Assembly (NCBI GenBank): GCA_008638375.1 | Contig: CM018036.1 | Location: forward strand, 16,510,651 to 16,574,650 | Direction of reading: 5' to 3' | Source of the DNA: Nyssa sinensis | Taxonomy: Eukaryota; Streptophyta; Magnoliopsida; Cornales; Nyssaceae | Length of the DNA stretch: 64,000 bases | Part shown: piece after piece, positions 25,140-36,479 of the stretch | Layout: each line of letters starts with the position of its first letter | Numbering within the stretch: the stretch's first letter is position 1 | Position numbers and translations under genes: made by a program | The notes under the pieces: model-generated | Seen by the model: only the letters and a program-made list of their open reading frames with translations | Database searches by the model: none | What the model was told of the DNA's origin: nothing

Positions 25140-26870
25140 TGGAATCCCAAGGAAGATAATGGACCAAGCTAAAAAAGGAAAGAGCAAAATGCACTGAGGG
25201 TGGCCTGCTAAAAGATTCAACAAGAAGTCAAGAAATTGTCGAAGACCATGCAGGTTTTTCCAAAGAAACTAACAATATAATATATATACCCAGAAACAGA
25301 AAATGCAAAACCATGCAAAGAAAGAAAATGGGTCACTGTTAGATTCTCACATTAATTTCCTGGAAAAACCCAGAAAAAAATGGCAATGAAAAAGGAAAGG
25401 AGAGAATGAAACATACAGGGTATCAATCTGGCTTCCTTCTGTTTATTACTCTAAAGTAAAGCAAAAATAATGAGGGAAATTCAGGACCAAGAGCTAAGAA
25501 GTCTTTGCAGTTGCAGGCGAGTACTAAAAACGCTTCTCGAGGCCAATAATAGTGATGACAACAATTAGATCAGAGCAGTAAATGAAAAAGAGAAGTAAGA
25601 AGGGGTTACACATAGGGCTGTGCAGTGCAGTCTTGTGATTCTGCAGCCACTTTTGTTTGCTCTTATTTTTAGATATATAGGTAATGCCTACATCTGCGTG
25701 TGTGTGTGTGTGGTTTGGTTGGAAGGGTTTGCCTATTCGTAGTTGGGAGAATCATTATATAAGGATTTTGGCCTCGAAAATGGATTAGAGTTGGGGTTGG
25801 AGTTTGGGGGACCATTGGGGACCAGTTTCCATGCAGGCATATGCATTCCTGTAATGCATGCCGAGACAGTATAGATTTCCTCTTTCTTAAGTGATCGGAG
25901 TCCAATCCCCAATCACCTTAAAAGCGCGTGGTTGACATTCAATATGTGATATGCATAATTTGTAGAGGCGAAGCTAGGGTTAGATGTGACTAGAGCCAGG
26001 GTTAATCAAGTTTTAAGTAGGCACACCCCCGTGGATAGTTAATTAGTTGGCCGCGAAAGTGGCTCAACATAACAACAACTATGTCTCATGTCTAACCAAT
26101 CATGTATGTAAATAAGGGTTGATTTGGGGGAGCCTTTGTATCCCTTGTTTGGGATTTGAAAAAAGGGATAATTAGTCGTGAGTTCAGTTTCTGGATTTAT
26201 TTGGAACATAAGGACATGCTCAAAGTTTATTTTAATATAAGTTCAGTTAGTCAATTATTTTTTTGAATTCAAGTTCACATACGTTGACGCGTCATTAATA
26301 TATTTATCTTATTAATTATTTTGCCATTAAATGAAAGATACTGACCAGTCATTCTATTTTTTCTATGACTATTCCATGTTTCCACGTTGAAGCCCTATAT
26401 TCCCTCTATAGTATTCGATTTTCTCTCAATCTCTCTAACTTTTCTCATTCTTTGTGTATATACAATTTCTACGTCTATATATATTGTCTATATATATATA
26501 TATATATAAAATTTTCTACACGCACGTCCCGTTTGATCTTATGTTGCATAAAACAATATAGGGTTTCAAAAATTACTTTCTTTGCAAATCGTCTCTACTG
26601 CGATTATTAAAGACAAGTTTTAGTCATCAAACATTTTTGATATTTTCATATCATCTCCACTGCATATCATCCCATACGATGTCTTGGTAAAAGGTCAAAA
26701 ACATCTGAATTTGTATGATATTTAAAGATCAATACATCATTTTGTTGTAGTTTTTGATTGTAATGGATAATGATGTTTGTTATGATTGTGTTGAATTGGT
26801 TTTTGAACAGTGATGTCTTCTTTTTTATTTTACAAAATTGTGGGGGTTTGTGATGAATAATTGGCCCTGT
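25140..26870. other. Intergenic region upstream of LRR gene, no gene seen
   Basis: Holds the presumed LRR promoter and leader. There is a short (GT)n run at 25697-25712 and AT-rich DNA. Short open frames here have no recognisable product. Confidence 0.6.
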
Positions 26871-26877
26871 ACAAGTT

Positions 26878-28290
26878 ATACTACAACAAATTGTAAATTT
26901 AGTAACGACATAAATTTCATTGCTAGTGATTAATCTTTATTAATGAAAGCGAAATTCGTTGCTATAATATAATATTTACCAACGAATTCAAAATTTTGTT
27001 GCTCATGAAGGGTCATCACACATTTTTACCAACGAAATGAGTTTTGTCACAAACAAATCGTCACTAAATCCTACCCGCCAATTTTATGATTTCAGGTTGG
27101 AAATATTTTTCAACAATTTTTTACTTTTGCAATGAAATATTTTGTGTTGTAAAAGTAAAACTTTATGTGACGAACACATTTCGTTGGGAAATAAAGACTC
27201 TACATATATTTGTCAATGAAATTGATTTTGTTGCTAAAAAATCATCACTTTACAATGAAAACAATTGTCATTGCTAAAATGATTTTTTTGGTAACGAAAA
27301 TAATTTCATTTGTAAAAGTAAGTTGCCTTTTCCAAACTAAAATACAATTCATGACAAGAATAATACATTTTATGACAGGAAATATTTTTCAAAGATTATA
27401 TATGTTTCAACGAAATGGTTCCGTTGATAATATTATTTATTTTATAACAAAAATACGTTCGTTGAGAATAGTAATTTAATTTTTTATCAACAAAAAAATA
27501 GTTTATTTTTGAACCAATGTATTTGATAGCGATGGATTTTTTATGCCGTTGGTAATAATAGACATCCTTTTTGCGATGTTAAAAAATATATAGTTTATGG
27601 TAACGAAATTGGGGTGTCGTTGTTTTTTTTTTTCCCGACCAATGTTATATTTTGGTTGCCAAAAAATATAATTTGTTTGCAACAAAATTTAGATTTCGTT
27701 TTTAATAGGTATCTTCTCCCAACAAATTTTTTACTTTTATTGCCAAAAAATATAATTTGTAGTAACAAAATTTGGATTTCGTTTTTAACAGGTATATTTT
27801 CCCAACAAATGGTCTACTTTTGTTGCCAAAAAAATTATAATTTGTAGCAATGGCATTTGGATTTCGTTGTTAATAGTTATATTTTCTCAACAAATTGTCT
27901 ACTTTGTTACCAAAAAATATAATTTGTAGCAATGGCATTTGGATTTCGTTGTTAATAGTTATATTTTCTCAACAAATTGTCTACTTTGTTACCAAAAAAT
28001 ATAATTTTTAGCAACAAAATTTGGATTTCGTTGTTAATATGTATCTTTTCCCAACAAATTGTCTACTTTGTTGCCAAAAAAAATATAATTTGTAGCAACG
28101 AAATTTGGGAGTTCGTTGTTAATAGGTATCTTTTCCAACAAAAGTTTCTATTCTTGTTGCCAAAAAGTTTAACTTTTGGCAACAAAATATAGATTTTGTT
28201 GCTAATAGATATCTTTTTCAACAAATTTTGTTAGTTTCATCACAAAAAAGAAACTATGACGACAAAATTTTGGATGTTGCTATGTTATTA
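26878..28290. mobile_element. CACTA (En/Spm)-like non-autonomous element, one terminus recognised
   Basis: The left end (TACTACAACAAATTGTAAAT) resembles the CACTACAA terminus of plant CACTA elements. It is followed by many short mirror motifs of the form (G)CAACGAAAT...TTTCGTTG(C), as in CACTA subterminal repeats bound by their transposase. The interior is non-coding. The opposite terminus was not found; the element is truncated or its right end is too diverged. The motif density falls away after about 28280. Confidence 0.55.
27640..28250. repeat. Tandem array, 82-86-bp unit, about 7 copies
   Basis: The landmark AATTTGTAGC or close variants occur at 27669, 27753, 27839, 27921, 28003, 28087 and about 28167, giving spacings of 84, 86, 82, 82, 84 and 80. 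Each unit contains TTTGGATTTCGTTG, then CCCAACAAATTGTCTAC or similar, then GTTGCCAAAAAATATAA. The units starting at 27839 and 27921 are nearly identical; the outer ones are more diverged. It lies inside the CACTA-like block. Confidence 0.9.
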
Positions 28291-28630
28291 ATTCAAGATG
28301 AAGGAATGATGGCTCTATTTTCAAAAGATCCTTTGGTTCCTTTCTTGGTAAATGACATAAGTACGTAGTTGGAGCAAGAGTCCGACCATTTGCTAACTAT
28401 ATGCTGAAGGAATTGCTACTTTGGTGCACAACGAGCCAATCCTTAATACCATAACATTTATCATGAGATTACTAATTAATATTACAGCATTCCATAACTG
28501 TATTCCAGATGTGGGAGGAATAAGGGCATAGGAAGAATAGGTAGCTAGTCTTCATCATCTTCACAATCAATGGTGAAGAGCCTGGAGATTTCTCTCCATA
28601 TATTTCCTTCACTAATCTCTGATAGTATAC

Positions 28631-28703
28631 ATGTCCAATGGGTGCCATGGGTCATGCCACATAGAGGTGTCAACTCTTCTCCTATTTTATATAAATTAGA
28701 CAA
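28631..28703 (+). repeat. 73-bp direct repeat flanking the Tourist-like MITE (left copy)
   Basis: Begins ATGTCCAATGGGTGCCATG and ends TTAGACAA. It matches 29373-29445 over its whole length with about five substitutions. It lies immediately outside the MITE and its TAA duplication. Confidence 0.9.
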
Positions 28704-28708
28704 GATAA

Positions 28709-29361
28709 GACCTTGTTTGGACTACCAGATAAGAAGACGAGATTGGATAGGATATAATTGGATAAGATAGGATATAAAATCCTGTGGGATATTGAATATT
28801 TCAATCTAGTGTTTAGAACTGATTCGAATAAAAAGCATGAATATGTTGTTATATCTCATTTGCATGTTTAAGTGCTTATTGGATAAAAGGTTCGGATGTA
28901 AAGTTCGGTATTCAAAAAATATTTTTATGAAAGTCATTTAATTTTTGTTTCAAATATATGCATACGAGTTATCTAAAATTAAAATTTTATTCACAAATAA
29001 ATGATTACATGCATATATATATATATATATATATATATGAAAAATACTTTAAAAATTTTGAAACATATAAAAAAAAATTGAACAATGAAAAAAAAAATTG
29101 ATTTTTTAATTTGACTCTTCGACGTTTTCGTCTCTCTATAATAATGCAGCGTTGGAATTTTTTTCGATGACGTGGCATTATATTTTTATTCCAGTGGAAT
29201 GTGATAACTTTAATACCACCACCTCCTTGAGATAATTTATATCCCATCTAGGTGGGATATAAATGATTCACGGATATAAATATCCAATGAAAGACACGAA
29301 ACATGGGATTTGATAATAATTATCCTATCCAACTCTCTTATCCTGCCGTCCAAACATGGCC
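28709..29361. mobile_element. Tourist-like MITE (PIF/Harbinger superfamily)
   Basis: Ends GACCTTGTTTGGACTACC and its counterpart (right end, reverse: GGCCATGTTTGGACGGCAGG) form terminal inverted repeats that continue as GATAAGA...GATTGGATAGGATA. TAA lies on both sides (28706-28708 and 29362-29364), the PIF/Harbinger target duplication. The 653-bp interior holds an (AT)n run near 29013-29038 and no coding sequence. Confidence 0.8.
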
Positions 29362-29372
29362 TAATAATATAT

Positions 29373-29445
29373 ATGTCCAATGGGTGCCATGAGTCATGCC
29401 ACAAAGAGGTGTCAACTCTTCTTATATTTTATATAAATTAGACAA
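29373..29445 (+). repeat. 73-bp direct repeat flanking the Tourist-like MITE (right copy)
   Basis: Same 73-bp sequence as at 28631, in the same orientation, starting a few bases after the MITE. Far longer than any transposon target duplication, so it reflects a separate local duplication. 29446-30230 beyond it is AT-rich with no gene seen. Confidence 0.9.
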
Positions 29446-30308
29446 ATTAAAATTTTTTATATAATTTTTAAATAGAAAAGAGTGATGTACTAAGTAGGAT
29501 TTTTTTTTTTAATTTCATTAATTTCCATTTTAAATTTTATTAATTTATAATTTTGTTAGTTTTCTAGAAAGAGTTGTGCGTCTAAGAAAAAAAACATCCA
29601 CCATACATTAAATGATTTTGTAATGCAAAAATTAAATTTCTTTGTAAATAAAACTTGTTTTCACTTTAAAAGAATATTTTGGTACAAATTATTGAATTAT
29701 GAGACATTAGGGGGAAAATAATATTTCTTTCAAAAAAAATATTTTTTTTCCATAGAAACGCAATCTATATTTGGTTGTACTACTTAATAAAATTTTAGAA
29801 ATCTTCACACGGTAAAACATTCGCGCGTCTCTTCTCATTCCCTAGGTTAGATCATATATCACTCTTCCCTTTCGTATGCCTTTCGTTCGTTCTCGGCGAA
29901 GCAAACTGATTCAGCCATCATTGATAAGTTATTTGATCTGCATAATATACTCTTGATTCTACCATTCTATGGTAGAATTTTCTAGCGAAGGTACTAGATT
30001 GTTCTTGTAGATACAAATAATCAAGCAAAGAGATTCAAATCAATAGTTCTAATCTCACTCTATCCGTGTGTGTATCTATATATATATATATATATATATA
30101 TTCTAGTATATATGTTAAATCTAATGAAATAATTCAAGTATATATACTTGATGTAGATGTAGTAGAGTGGGTTGGTTAGGGTTAGGTCTTCCTGATCTTC
30201 TTCAGAAGAAGTATAAGTCACTAGAAAAAAGTTTTTGGGTTAATTACATTTGCCTCTCATGAGATATTTGACAATTGGAGAAACTTCTTCTATACTTTTT
30301 AAAATAAC

Positions 30309-30464
30309 TGTTACGTGCCGTAATTTGTGATCTCGTGGTGGGTTTATGAACGGGTAGAGAACAAGGAAATAATATTGACTAAAAGGAAATAACACAAGGA
30401 AATATCATTGATTATAATTGGTAAGCATCGATTACTCCCATCTCATGATCCTTGGTCCGTGACA
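30309..30464 (-). repeat. 3' LTR of the gypsy element, internally deleted
   Basis: 156 bp against 416 bp for its partner. Ends match the partner closely (TGTTACGTGC..., ...CATGATCCTTGGTCCGTGACA). About 260 bp is missing after AGAGAACAAGG (about 30365). AAGG occurs at both edges of the gap, so a deletion between short direct repeats is likely. Confidence 0.9.
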
Positions 30465-30478
30465 ACTCTTCCCCCCTT
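30465..30478 (-). other. Polypurine tract of gypsy element
   Basis: Minus-strand AAGGGGGGAAGAGT directly abuts the 3' LTR, as expected for the plus-strand DNA primer of an LTR retroelement. Confidence 0.85.
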
Positions 30479-30479
30479 A

Positions 30480-33400
30480 AAAATTTTCTTGTCCTCAAGG
30501 AAAAGACTTGTCTTCAATTCTGCAAGATTCTCCCATGTGGCCTCAGCAGGAGAGAGATTTTGCCAATGAACAAGAACCTTAGGTTCTCCCCCTTTCATGT
30601 GAGTTTCCAAAATGGCTTGAGGAAGTAGGGTGGGGTGCAGATTCAGCTGGTAATTCGGGGAAGAGTGGGAGAGATTTCTTCTGGATTTCCAATCCTCTTT
30701 TTTAGGGGAGAAACATGAAAAACTGGATGTAATTTAGATTCTAGGGGTAGCTCTAATTTATATGCCATAGTGCCAATCTTGGATAGGATTTTAAATGGAC
30801 CGAAAAATTTGGGAAGTAAGCTTGAGATTTTTTCGTTGAGCTAAGGAAAGCTGGCGATATGGGCGCAATTTTAGGTAGACATATTCGTCCACTTGGAAAG
30901 TCTTCTCCGTGCGCTGCTTATCATAATATTTCCTTATTCTCTCCTGTGCAATCTTCAAGTTGGCTGTGACATCCCTAATCACCACATTCCTTTCAAGTAA
31001 AAATTTGTCGACGGACTCTACGAGCGAGGTGCCATGAACATAGACGAGTAAAGTGGGAGGCTCACGTCCATAAACAATTTCGAAGGGTGTCTTCTTGGTG
31101 GAAGAGTGAATGCTTGTATTGTAACAATATTCCGCCCACGGAAGCCAAACCGCCCACTCTTTGGGCTTAGAACTCATGAAACATCGCAAGTACATCTCCA
31201 ACGTCTTGTTGACCACCTCAGCTTGACCATCGGTTTGGGGATGCTAAGCTGAGCTAAAATTGAATTTAATTCCATTTAATAGGAATAAATTCTTCAAAAA
31301 AAAACTTGTGAATACCGGGTCACGATCACACACAATAGACTCGGGCATGCCATGAAGCTTGAATATGTTGGAAAAAAATGTTTGGGCAATGGTGATGGTT
31401 GTGTAAAGGTGTTTAATGGGAATAAAATGGTAATTGATCAACTACCACAAAATGGTAGAATTACCTCTAGATGTTGGTAAACTATCCACAAAATCAATGG
31501 AGATATCTGTCCACACATGACGCGGAATTGGAAGAGGGCTGAGTAGACCGGCGGGTCTAACTTGGTCCACCTTATTTTTTTTGACAAACATCACACTCTT
31601 GGATAAATTTCCATACGTGCCCCTTCATGCCTTTCCAATAAAAAATTGATTTGATTCTGTGGAGTGATTTGTGGAGCCCTTCATGCGTGTTAGAATGGAA
31701 TTCCTTGATTATAGGAATAATCAATTTGGATGTGGGAAAGAGGTAAATTCGATCCTTAAAAAAAATCAATCCTCTTTTGAATAGCCACGGTCCCAATGGT
31801 TCTCCTTCCTTGATTTTCGCCACCAAATCCTGTAAGTGGGGGTTAGCCAATATTTCAGATTTTATGGGATCCACCCAATTAGGAATAGGAAAAGATATTG
31901 CACATGCTTGGATTTCAAATTTTCGGGAAAGGGCATTTACGGCTGAATTTTCCTTGCTTTTTTGTAGTGAATTTGAAAATCAAATCCCAAGAGCTTCACA
32001 AACCATTTTTGTTGAGCAGCCGTAGTAATTGTTTGTCCAAACAGAAATTGAGAGCTTTTTTGGTCCATCCGGACAATAAATTTGGCTCCTAAAAGATATG
32101 GTCGTCATTTTTGAACCGCCTTAACCAAAGCCAACATTTCCTTCTCATATGTGGATAAGGCAAGATTTTTGCCATGTAGAGCTTGGCTAAAAAAAGCAAT
32201 TGGTCGGTCTCCTTGCATGAGCACTGCACCCAAACCCACACCTGAGGCATCACATTTCACAATGAACGGTTGCGAAAAATTTGGAAGAGCCAATACGGGT
32301 CCAGATGTCATGGCCCTTTTTAATTCTTCAAAAGCTTACTCTGCTGCAGGGGTCCACCTAAAGGAATCCTTCTTGAGCATATGGATCAATGGTTGCGCAA
32401 TGATGCCATAGCGATGGATGAATTTTCGGTAATAACTAGTGAGGCCCAAAAACCCTTGCAAGCCCTTCAATGTAGTTGGCTTGGGCCATGTCATCATTGA
32501 GGATATTTTTTTCGGATCCATGGCCTCCCTATGATGAGAAATTAAATGCCCCAAGTAGCCAACTTCCTCTTGTCCAAATTGGCATTTTTTTCCGCTTGAC
32601 AAAAAATTGGTTAGCTTGCAAAATGTGTAGCACACGCCGCGCATGAAATAAATGCTCCTTTTATGACTTGCTAAAAATAAAGGATATCATCAAAAAATAC
32701 CAAAATGAATTTACGAAGAAATGGCCTGAATACGTCATTCATCACATTTTGAAAAGTGGCAGGCGCATTTGTGAGGCCAAATGGCATGACCAAAAATTCA
32801 TAATGGCCTTAAAGCATGCGAAAAGCCGTTTTCTCGATATCGTCGGGGTGCATATGAATTTGATGGTATCCCGACCTGCAAGTCTAACTTTGTAAAAAAT
32901 CGTGCCCCATGTAATTCATCCAATAACTCGTCAATGACGGGAATCAGGAACTTATCCATGACTGTAATGTTGTTAAGTGCCCCGATAATAGACACATAAT
33001 CGCCACGATCTATCGTATTTTTTAACCAATAAATAGGAGAGAAATAGGGACTCGTGCTAGGATGCACCACACCGGATGATAAGAGCCCTTTCACCTATTT
33101 TCTCAATTTCATTTTTTTGGTAATGTGGATATCGATAAGGCTTGACCGAAATTGGATTGGCTCCCTGTAGCAACAGAATCTTGTGATTCTGAGAGCGCTG
33201 AGGTGGCAAGCCTTGAACCTCTTGGACAATGGCCTAATATTGATTCAAAATGGTAAACAAATTCGGATTTAATTGGCTAACCGCAGCTCCTTGCTTCTCT
33301 CCCAAATTTAAGGAATTGAGTTGCAATAAAAAAGCTCTTTTTCCTTTCCACAACTGCTCCCCCAAATCACGATCACCCATGATTTTATTGCTAGGCCCTT

Positions 33401-33730
33401 TTGTCCCATGTAACTCCACCGTTTTTCCCTCCCACCGAAACTGCATCCATAGCTTATTGAATTCCCAAATAATTGGACCAATCGTTTTATCCATTGAGTT
33501 CCAAAAATGACATCACATCCTTCCATAGGTAAAAGGAAAAAATCCACGTGGAATTGAACCTTTTGCACTGAAATAGGGAGATTTTCACACAATTCTTCAC
33601 TCTTCATTTGATTTCCATCTGCCACTTGCACAAAAAATTCTCCCTTTTTGTGGGATAAATTCCCATTTTGGTAGCTAATTGCGAATTCAAAAAGTTATGG
33701 GTGCTAACGGAATCCACCAATATTGTAATC
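30480..33730 (-). pseudogene. gypsy pol: protease, RT, RNase H, integrase, chromodomain; broken
   Basis: Protease is at about 33300-33730 (TILVDSVSTHNFLNSQLA; the usual catalytic D-S/T-G reads D-S-V). The RT N-terminal part is at 32798-33094 (LLSSGVVHPSTSPYFSP, TKLDLQ). The catalytic Asp pair is retained in VFFDDIL (about 32680-32700) and followed closely by a stop. The RT thumb and RNase H are at 32105-32650 (GYLGHLIS, then FIVKCDASGVGLGAVLMQ). The integrase zinc region ends ECDVCQKK (about 31575). The integrase core is at 30950-31450 (IVCDRDPVFTS, then NKTLEMYLRCFMS). A chromodomain-like end (SPAEATWENLAEL, about 30510-30560, after frame changes) marks it as a chromovirus. Numerous stops and shifts interrupt the reading frame. 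Confidence 0.88.
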
Positions 33731-33816
33731 ATGGAATCTCTAATTTTTCCAAAAAAATGCATGGTCTGAAGTGCTGCATTTCCCGAAATAATATGGAAAC
33801 TAATTTTGGGAATGTC

Positions 33817-34790
33817 CTATTCCTCTTCCTCCTCTACGATAGTCTCATCCAACAGCTCATCAATGGAAGGAAAAATTCCTTCTATTAAAAATAACTTCTT
33901 GCAACGATGGCCTGGGAAAAATTTTTCATCACAATTGAAGCATAATTCGCGCGTCCTCCTTTCTTGTAACTCGGTTGGGCTCAACCTCTTGATGGTAGCG
34001 TTAAGAGGTTGGGCAAGAGATGCTGAGGGTAAGAGTGGTTGTCCCGTGGTTGATGGGGCCTTCCGAGGTTCCACGTACCCTCATTTCCATTGGTCGTACA
34101 TCCGAGCCTCATAGAGTTGTGCAAGACCGATAGCGATGGACAAGGAAATTGGGTTACATGCTTGCACGTCAACTCGTATTGCCTCCTTTAACCCGCTTAC
34201 GAAGCACCGAACTTGTTGTTCTTCGGATAAATGGCCAATTCGATGTAACAAACGATCAAACTCCATTTGGTAATCACGAATGCTTCCTGTCTGTTTAAGC
34301 TTGGTGAGATCCCAAAAAAAAATTTGGTATCTCGAAGGCCCATAACGTAAATGCAACTCGTACTTGGAAACCTCCCAATTGACACCTTCTCGCCGATGTT
34401 TGAAACGTTGATACCACAACTGGACATCACCATCCAAGTGGTAACCGACCATGGGAAGTTTCTCTACCTCTTCCGTGCGTTGAAACTCAAAGAATTGCTC
34501 CACCCGACAAATCCACTCGATTGGATCTTCCATGCCATCATAGCGTGGAAAGTCCAACTTTGTGATTTTGGGTGCGAGAGAGCTTCCTCCCAAGGGGCTA
34601 TGATGGGGCCCACGAGAAGACTCGACATCGTCATCATGTCCTCCACCGTGCGCAGAAAAACGAGCAAATATGTTCTCCATATGCTTCAAGAAAGCGCTCT
34701 TCACTAGCCCTCATGGCTTGTTGTAATTCCTTTTGGCCCGCAACTAATGAGCCAAACTCGTTCTCCACTTGCTCAAGGCAGGTGGTCGAA
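33817..34790 (-). pseudogene. gypsy gag with zinc knuckle, broken
   Basis: The N-terminal segment (LVAGQKELQQAMRASEERFL, about 34680-34740) is one frame away from the main gag body at 34081-34704. The body carries the family pattern FPRYDGMEDPIEWICRVEQF, then GYHLDGDVQLWYQRFKHRRE, then RCFVSGLKEAIRVDVQ. Another frame change near 34080 leads to the zinc knuckle CFNCDEKFFPGHRCK (about 33905-33950) and an acidic end. Gag would form the particle shell and bind the RNA genome. At least two frameshifts make it non-functional. Confidence 0.85.
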
Positions 34791-34797
34791 CATACTT

Positions 34798-34809
34798 GGC
34801 TCTGATACA
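34798..34809 (-). other. Primer-binding site of gypsy element (initiator Met tRNA)
   Basis: Minus-strand TGTATCAGAGCC lies 4 bases inside the 5' LTR. It resembles the TGGTATCAGAGCC primer site used with initiator-Met tRNA by most plant LTR retroelements. Confidence 0.8.
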
Positions 34810-34813
34810 AAGT

Positions 34814-35229
34814 TGTTACGTGCTGTAGTTTGTGATCTCGTGGAAGGTTTATGAATAAGTAGAGAACAAGGGTCGTCTTTGCGGTTTCTACCTATGATGG
34901 AAAGTTTGTAGGATACTTCGAGGGATCTTAGGCCTCCTTAGATTGGTTTAATTCGAAGAAAACCACGACTCCAAGTCAACCCCAGGTTGAGAGTAATAAT
35001 CATGTGATGATTTTATTCATAGTCCTCAAGCTATTAAATAGCCAAACCACTTTTAATGAAATAGGCAACAACCTATTCTTAGGGAAATGAAAATTACACT
35101 TGCCTAATTCTAGTACAAATTTATTAAAAGGAAATAACATTGACTAAAAGGAAATAACAAAAGAAAATATCATTGATTCTAATTGGTAAGCATCAATCAC
35201 TCCCATCCCATGATCCTTGGTCTGTGACA
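34814..35229 (-). repeat. 5' LTR of the gypsy element
   Basis: Full-length LTR of 416 bp from TGTTACGTGC to GGTCTGTGACA, followed by the ATAAC target duplication. It differs from the shared parts of the 3' LTR at roughly one position in ten, so the insertion is not recent. Confidence 0.9.
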
Positions 35230-36479
35230 ATAACACTATCCCCTGTTAGAACTCACGGAGTAACGGTGTTAACAGCAAAACTTAAGTTACCAAAATACCT
35301 ATGGCATGAGAAAATAATAGTATATTCAAAATATCTCTTAAGGTAAAAAGATATAAATGCCCTCGTTTCATTTAGATTGTTCTAGACAATTCTACTAGTC
35401 ATTTCGGTCAGCAAAGAGTGAAGGTTTAGAGAGAGAGACATGGCTATGCCTTTATTTCCGAAACCCTAGTCGACCGATCAAGCGATTTTGGTTGTTTAAA
35501 CCCAAAACGAAACCAATCACTTAATATTATAACAAGATCAAATAGCTTTTACCGATTTGGATCATTGAAATAGGATCGTTGGTTAAAGTCCATGAGATTT
35601 CTTCAATTTCAGGTAAATACTTATTCTCTCTTTCAATTCCCTTATCTTTTCCGTGGTGTTATAGGTCGTTTGAGGTGAGTTTTGTTAGCAAATAGAAGAG
35701 ATGGTGAGGGTTGTTACTTCAAAAATCAGAGAAGGGTTTAAGTTTTAGGGGGAAAAAATAGATAAAGGTTAGGGTTAGAGGCCTCACTTTTCCACTGGCT
35801 AAGTAACTCCTTCAGGGGATTTTCTTGCGATTTGATTGGAGGTGTTCTTGAAATATGAACTTGGGTTGCCTAATTAATTTAGGGATTCTGCAAATAATGG
35901 TAATTAGTAGGCAGAGTTATAATATTCTCACTGATTTGTGTATATGTAGCGTTTGAATTTTTGTGTTTTTGGGTTAAAAATGTTAAGTATTTGTGTCGGT
36001 ATTTTATTTTTTTGGGGATTTTTGTTAACTATTCTATTTCTCTACTCTAATTAGTCTTTTTTTTTTTTTTTTGGTTTTTGAATGATTCTTTGTATGAATT
36101 TTTTTTGTTACCTTGCTATACTCTTTGATGCCACAATATTTTGCCTTATTGCTTTTACTGATAGTCCATTTGTTAATGATAAAATATTACAATGTTCATG
36201 TATGTTTAAATTAGAGACATGTTTTTTTTTTTATTCTATTTCCTGTGTGGAATTGAGACTAATTACTCTTTCATGCCACAATGAATCTGCCTTCTTTCTT
36301 GAGGCTATGTTAGTGAGCCTAATTCCTACAAGAATTACACTTTTATGTTTTGTTTGTTTTCTGTATTTTTCAGCAATGATGTGTTTTAGATATGATCTTA
36401 TTGTGCACTATAGAATACAATATGAAATGTAGACACAGATAAATATTCTTATATAAAACTACTTCAAGATATAGGTAAA

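Larger units (their letters stand above)
30309..35229 (-). mobile_element. Ty3/gypsy chromovirus LTR retrotransposon, complete but dead
   Basis: Both LTRs begin TGTTACGTGC and end GTGACA as read on the plus strand. The 5-bp target duplication ATAAC is present at 30304-30308 and 35230-35234. The primer-binding site (initiator-Met type) and polypurine tract sit at the expected inner LTR edges. Minus-strand order is gag, zinc knuckle, protease, reverse transcriptase, RNase H, integrase, chromodomain-like end: the Ty3/gypsy order. Many stops and frame changes kill the coding region. The element lies inside the left terminal region of the MULE, so it is younger than that element. Confidence 0.92.

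Noticed and set aside
27640..28250. Regularly spaced repeats considered as a CRISPR array
   Set aside because: Units are direct tandem copies with no unique spacers, in a plant genome, and fit a CACTA-type subterminal array.
36082..36432. 116-codon open frame upstream of the MULE transposase
   Set aside because: Hydrophobic, T-rich, no domain; more likely leader or intron of the transposase gene.
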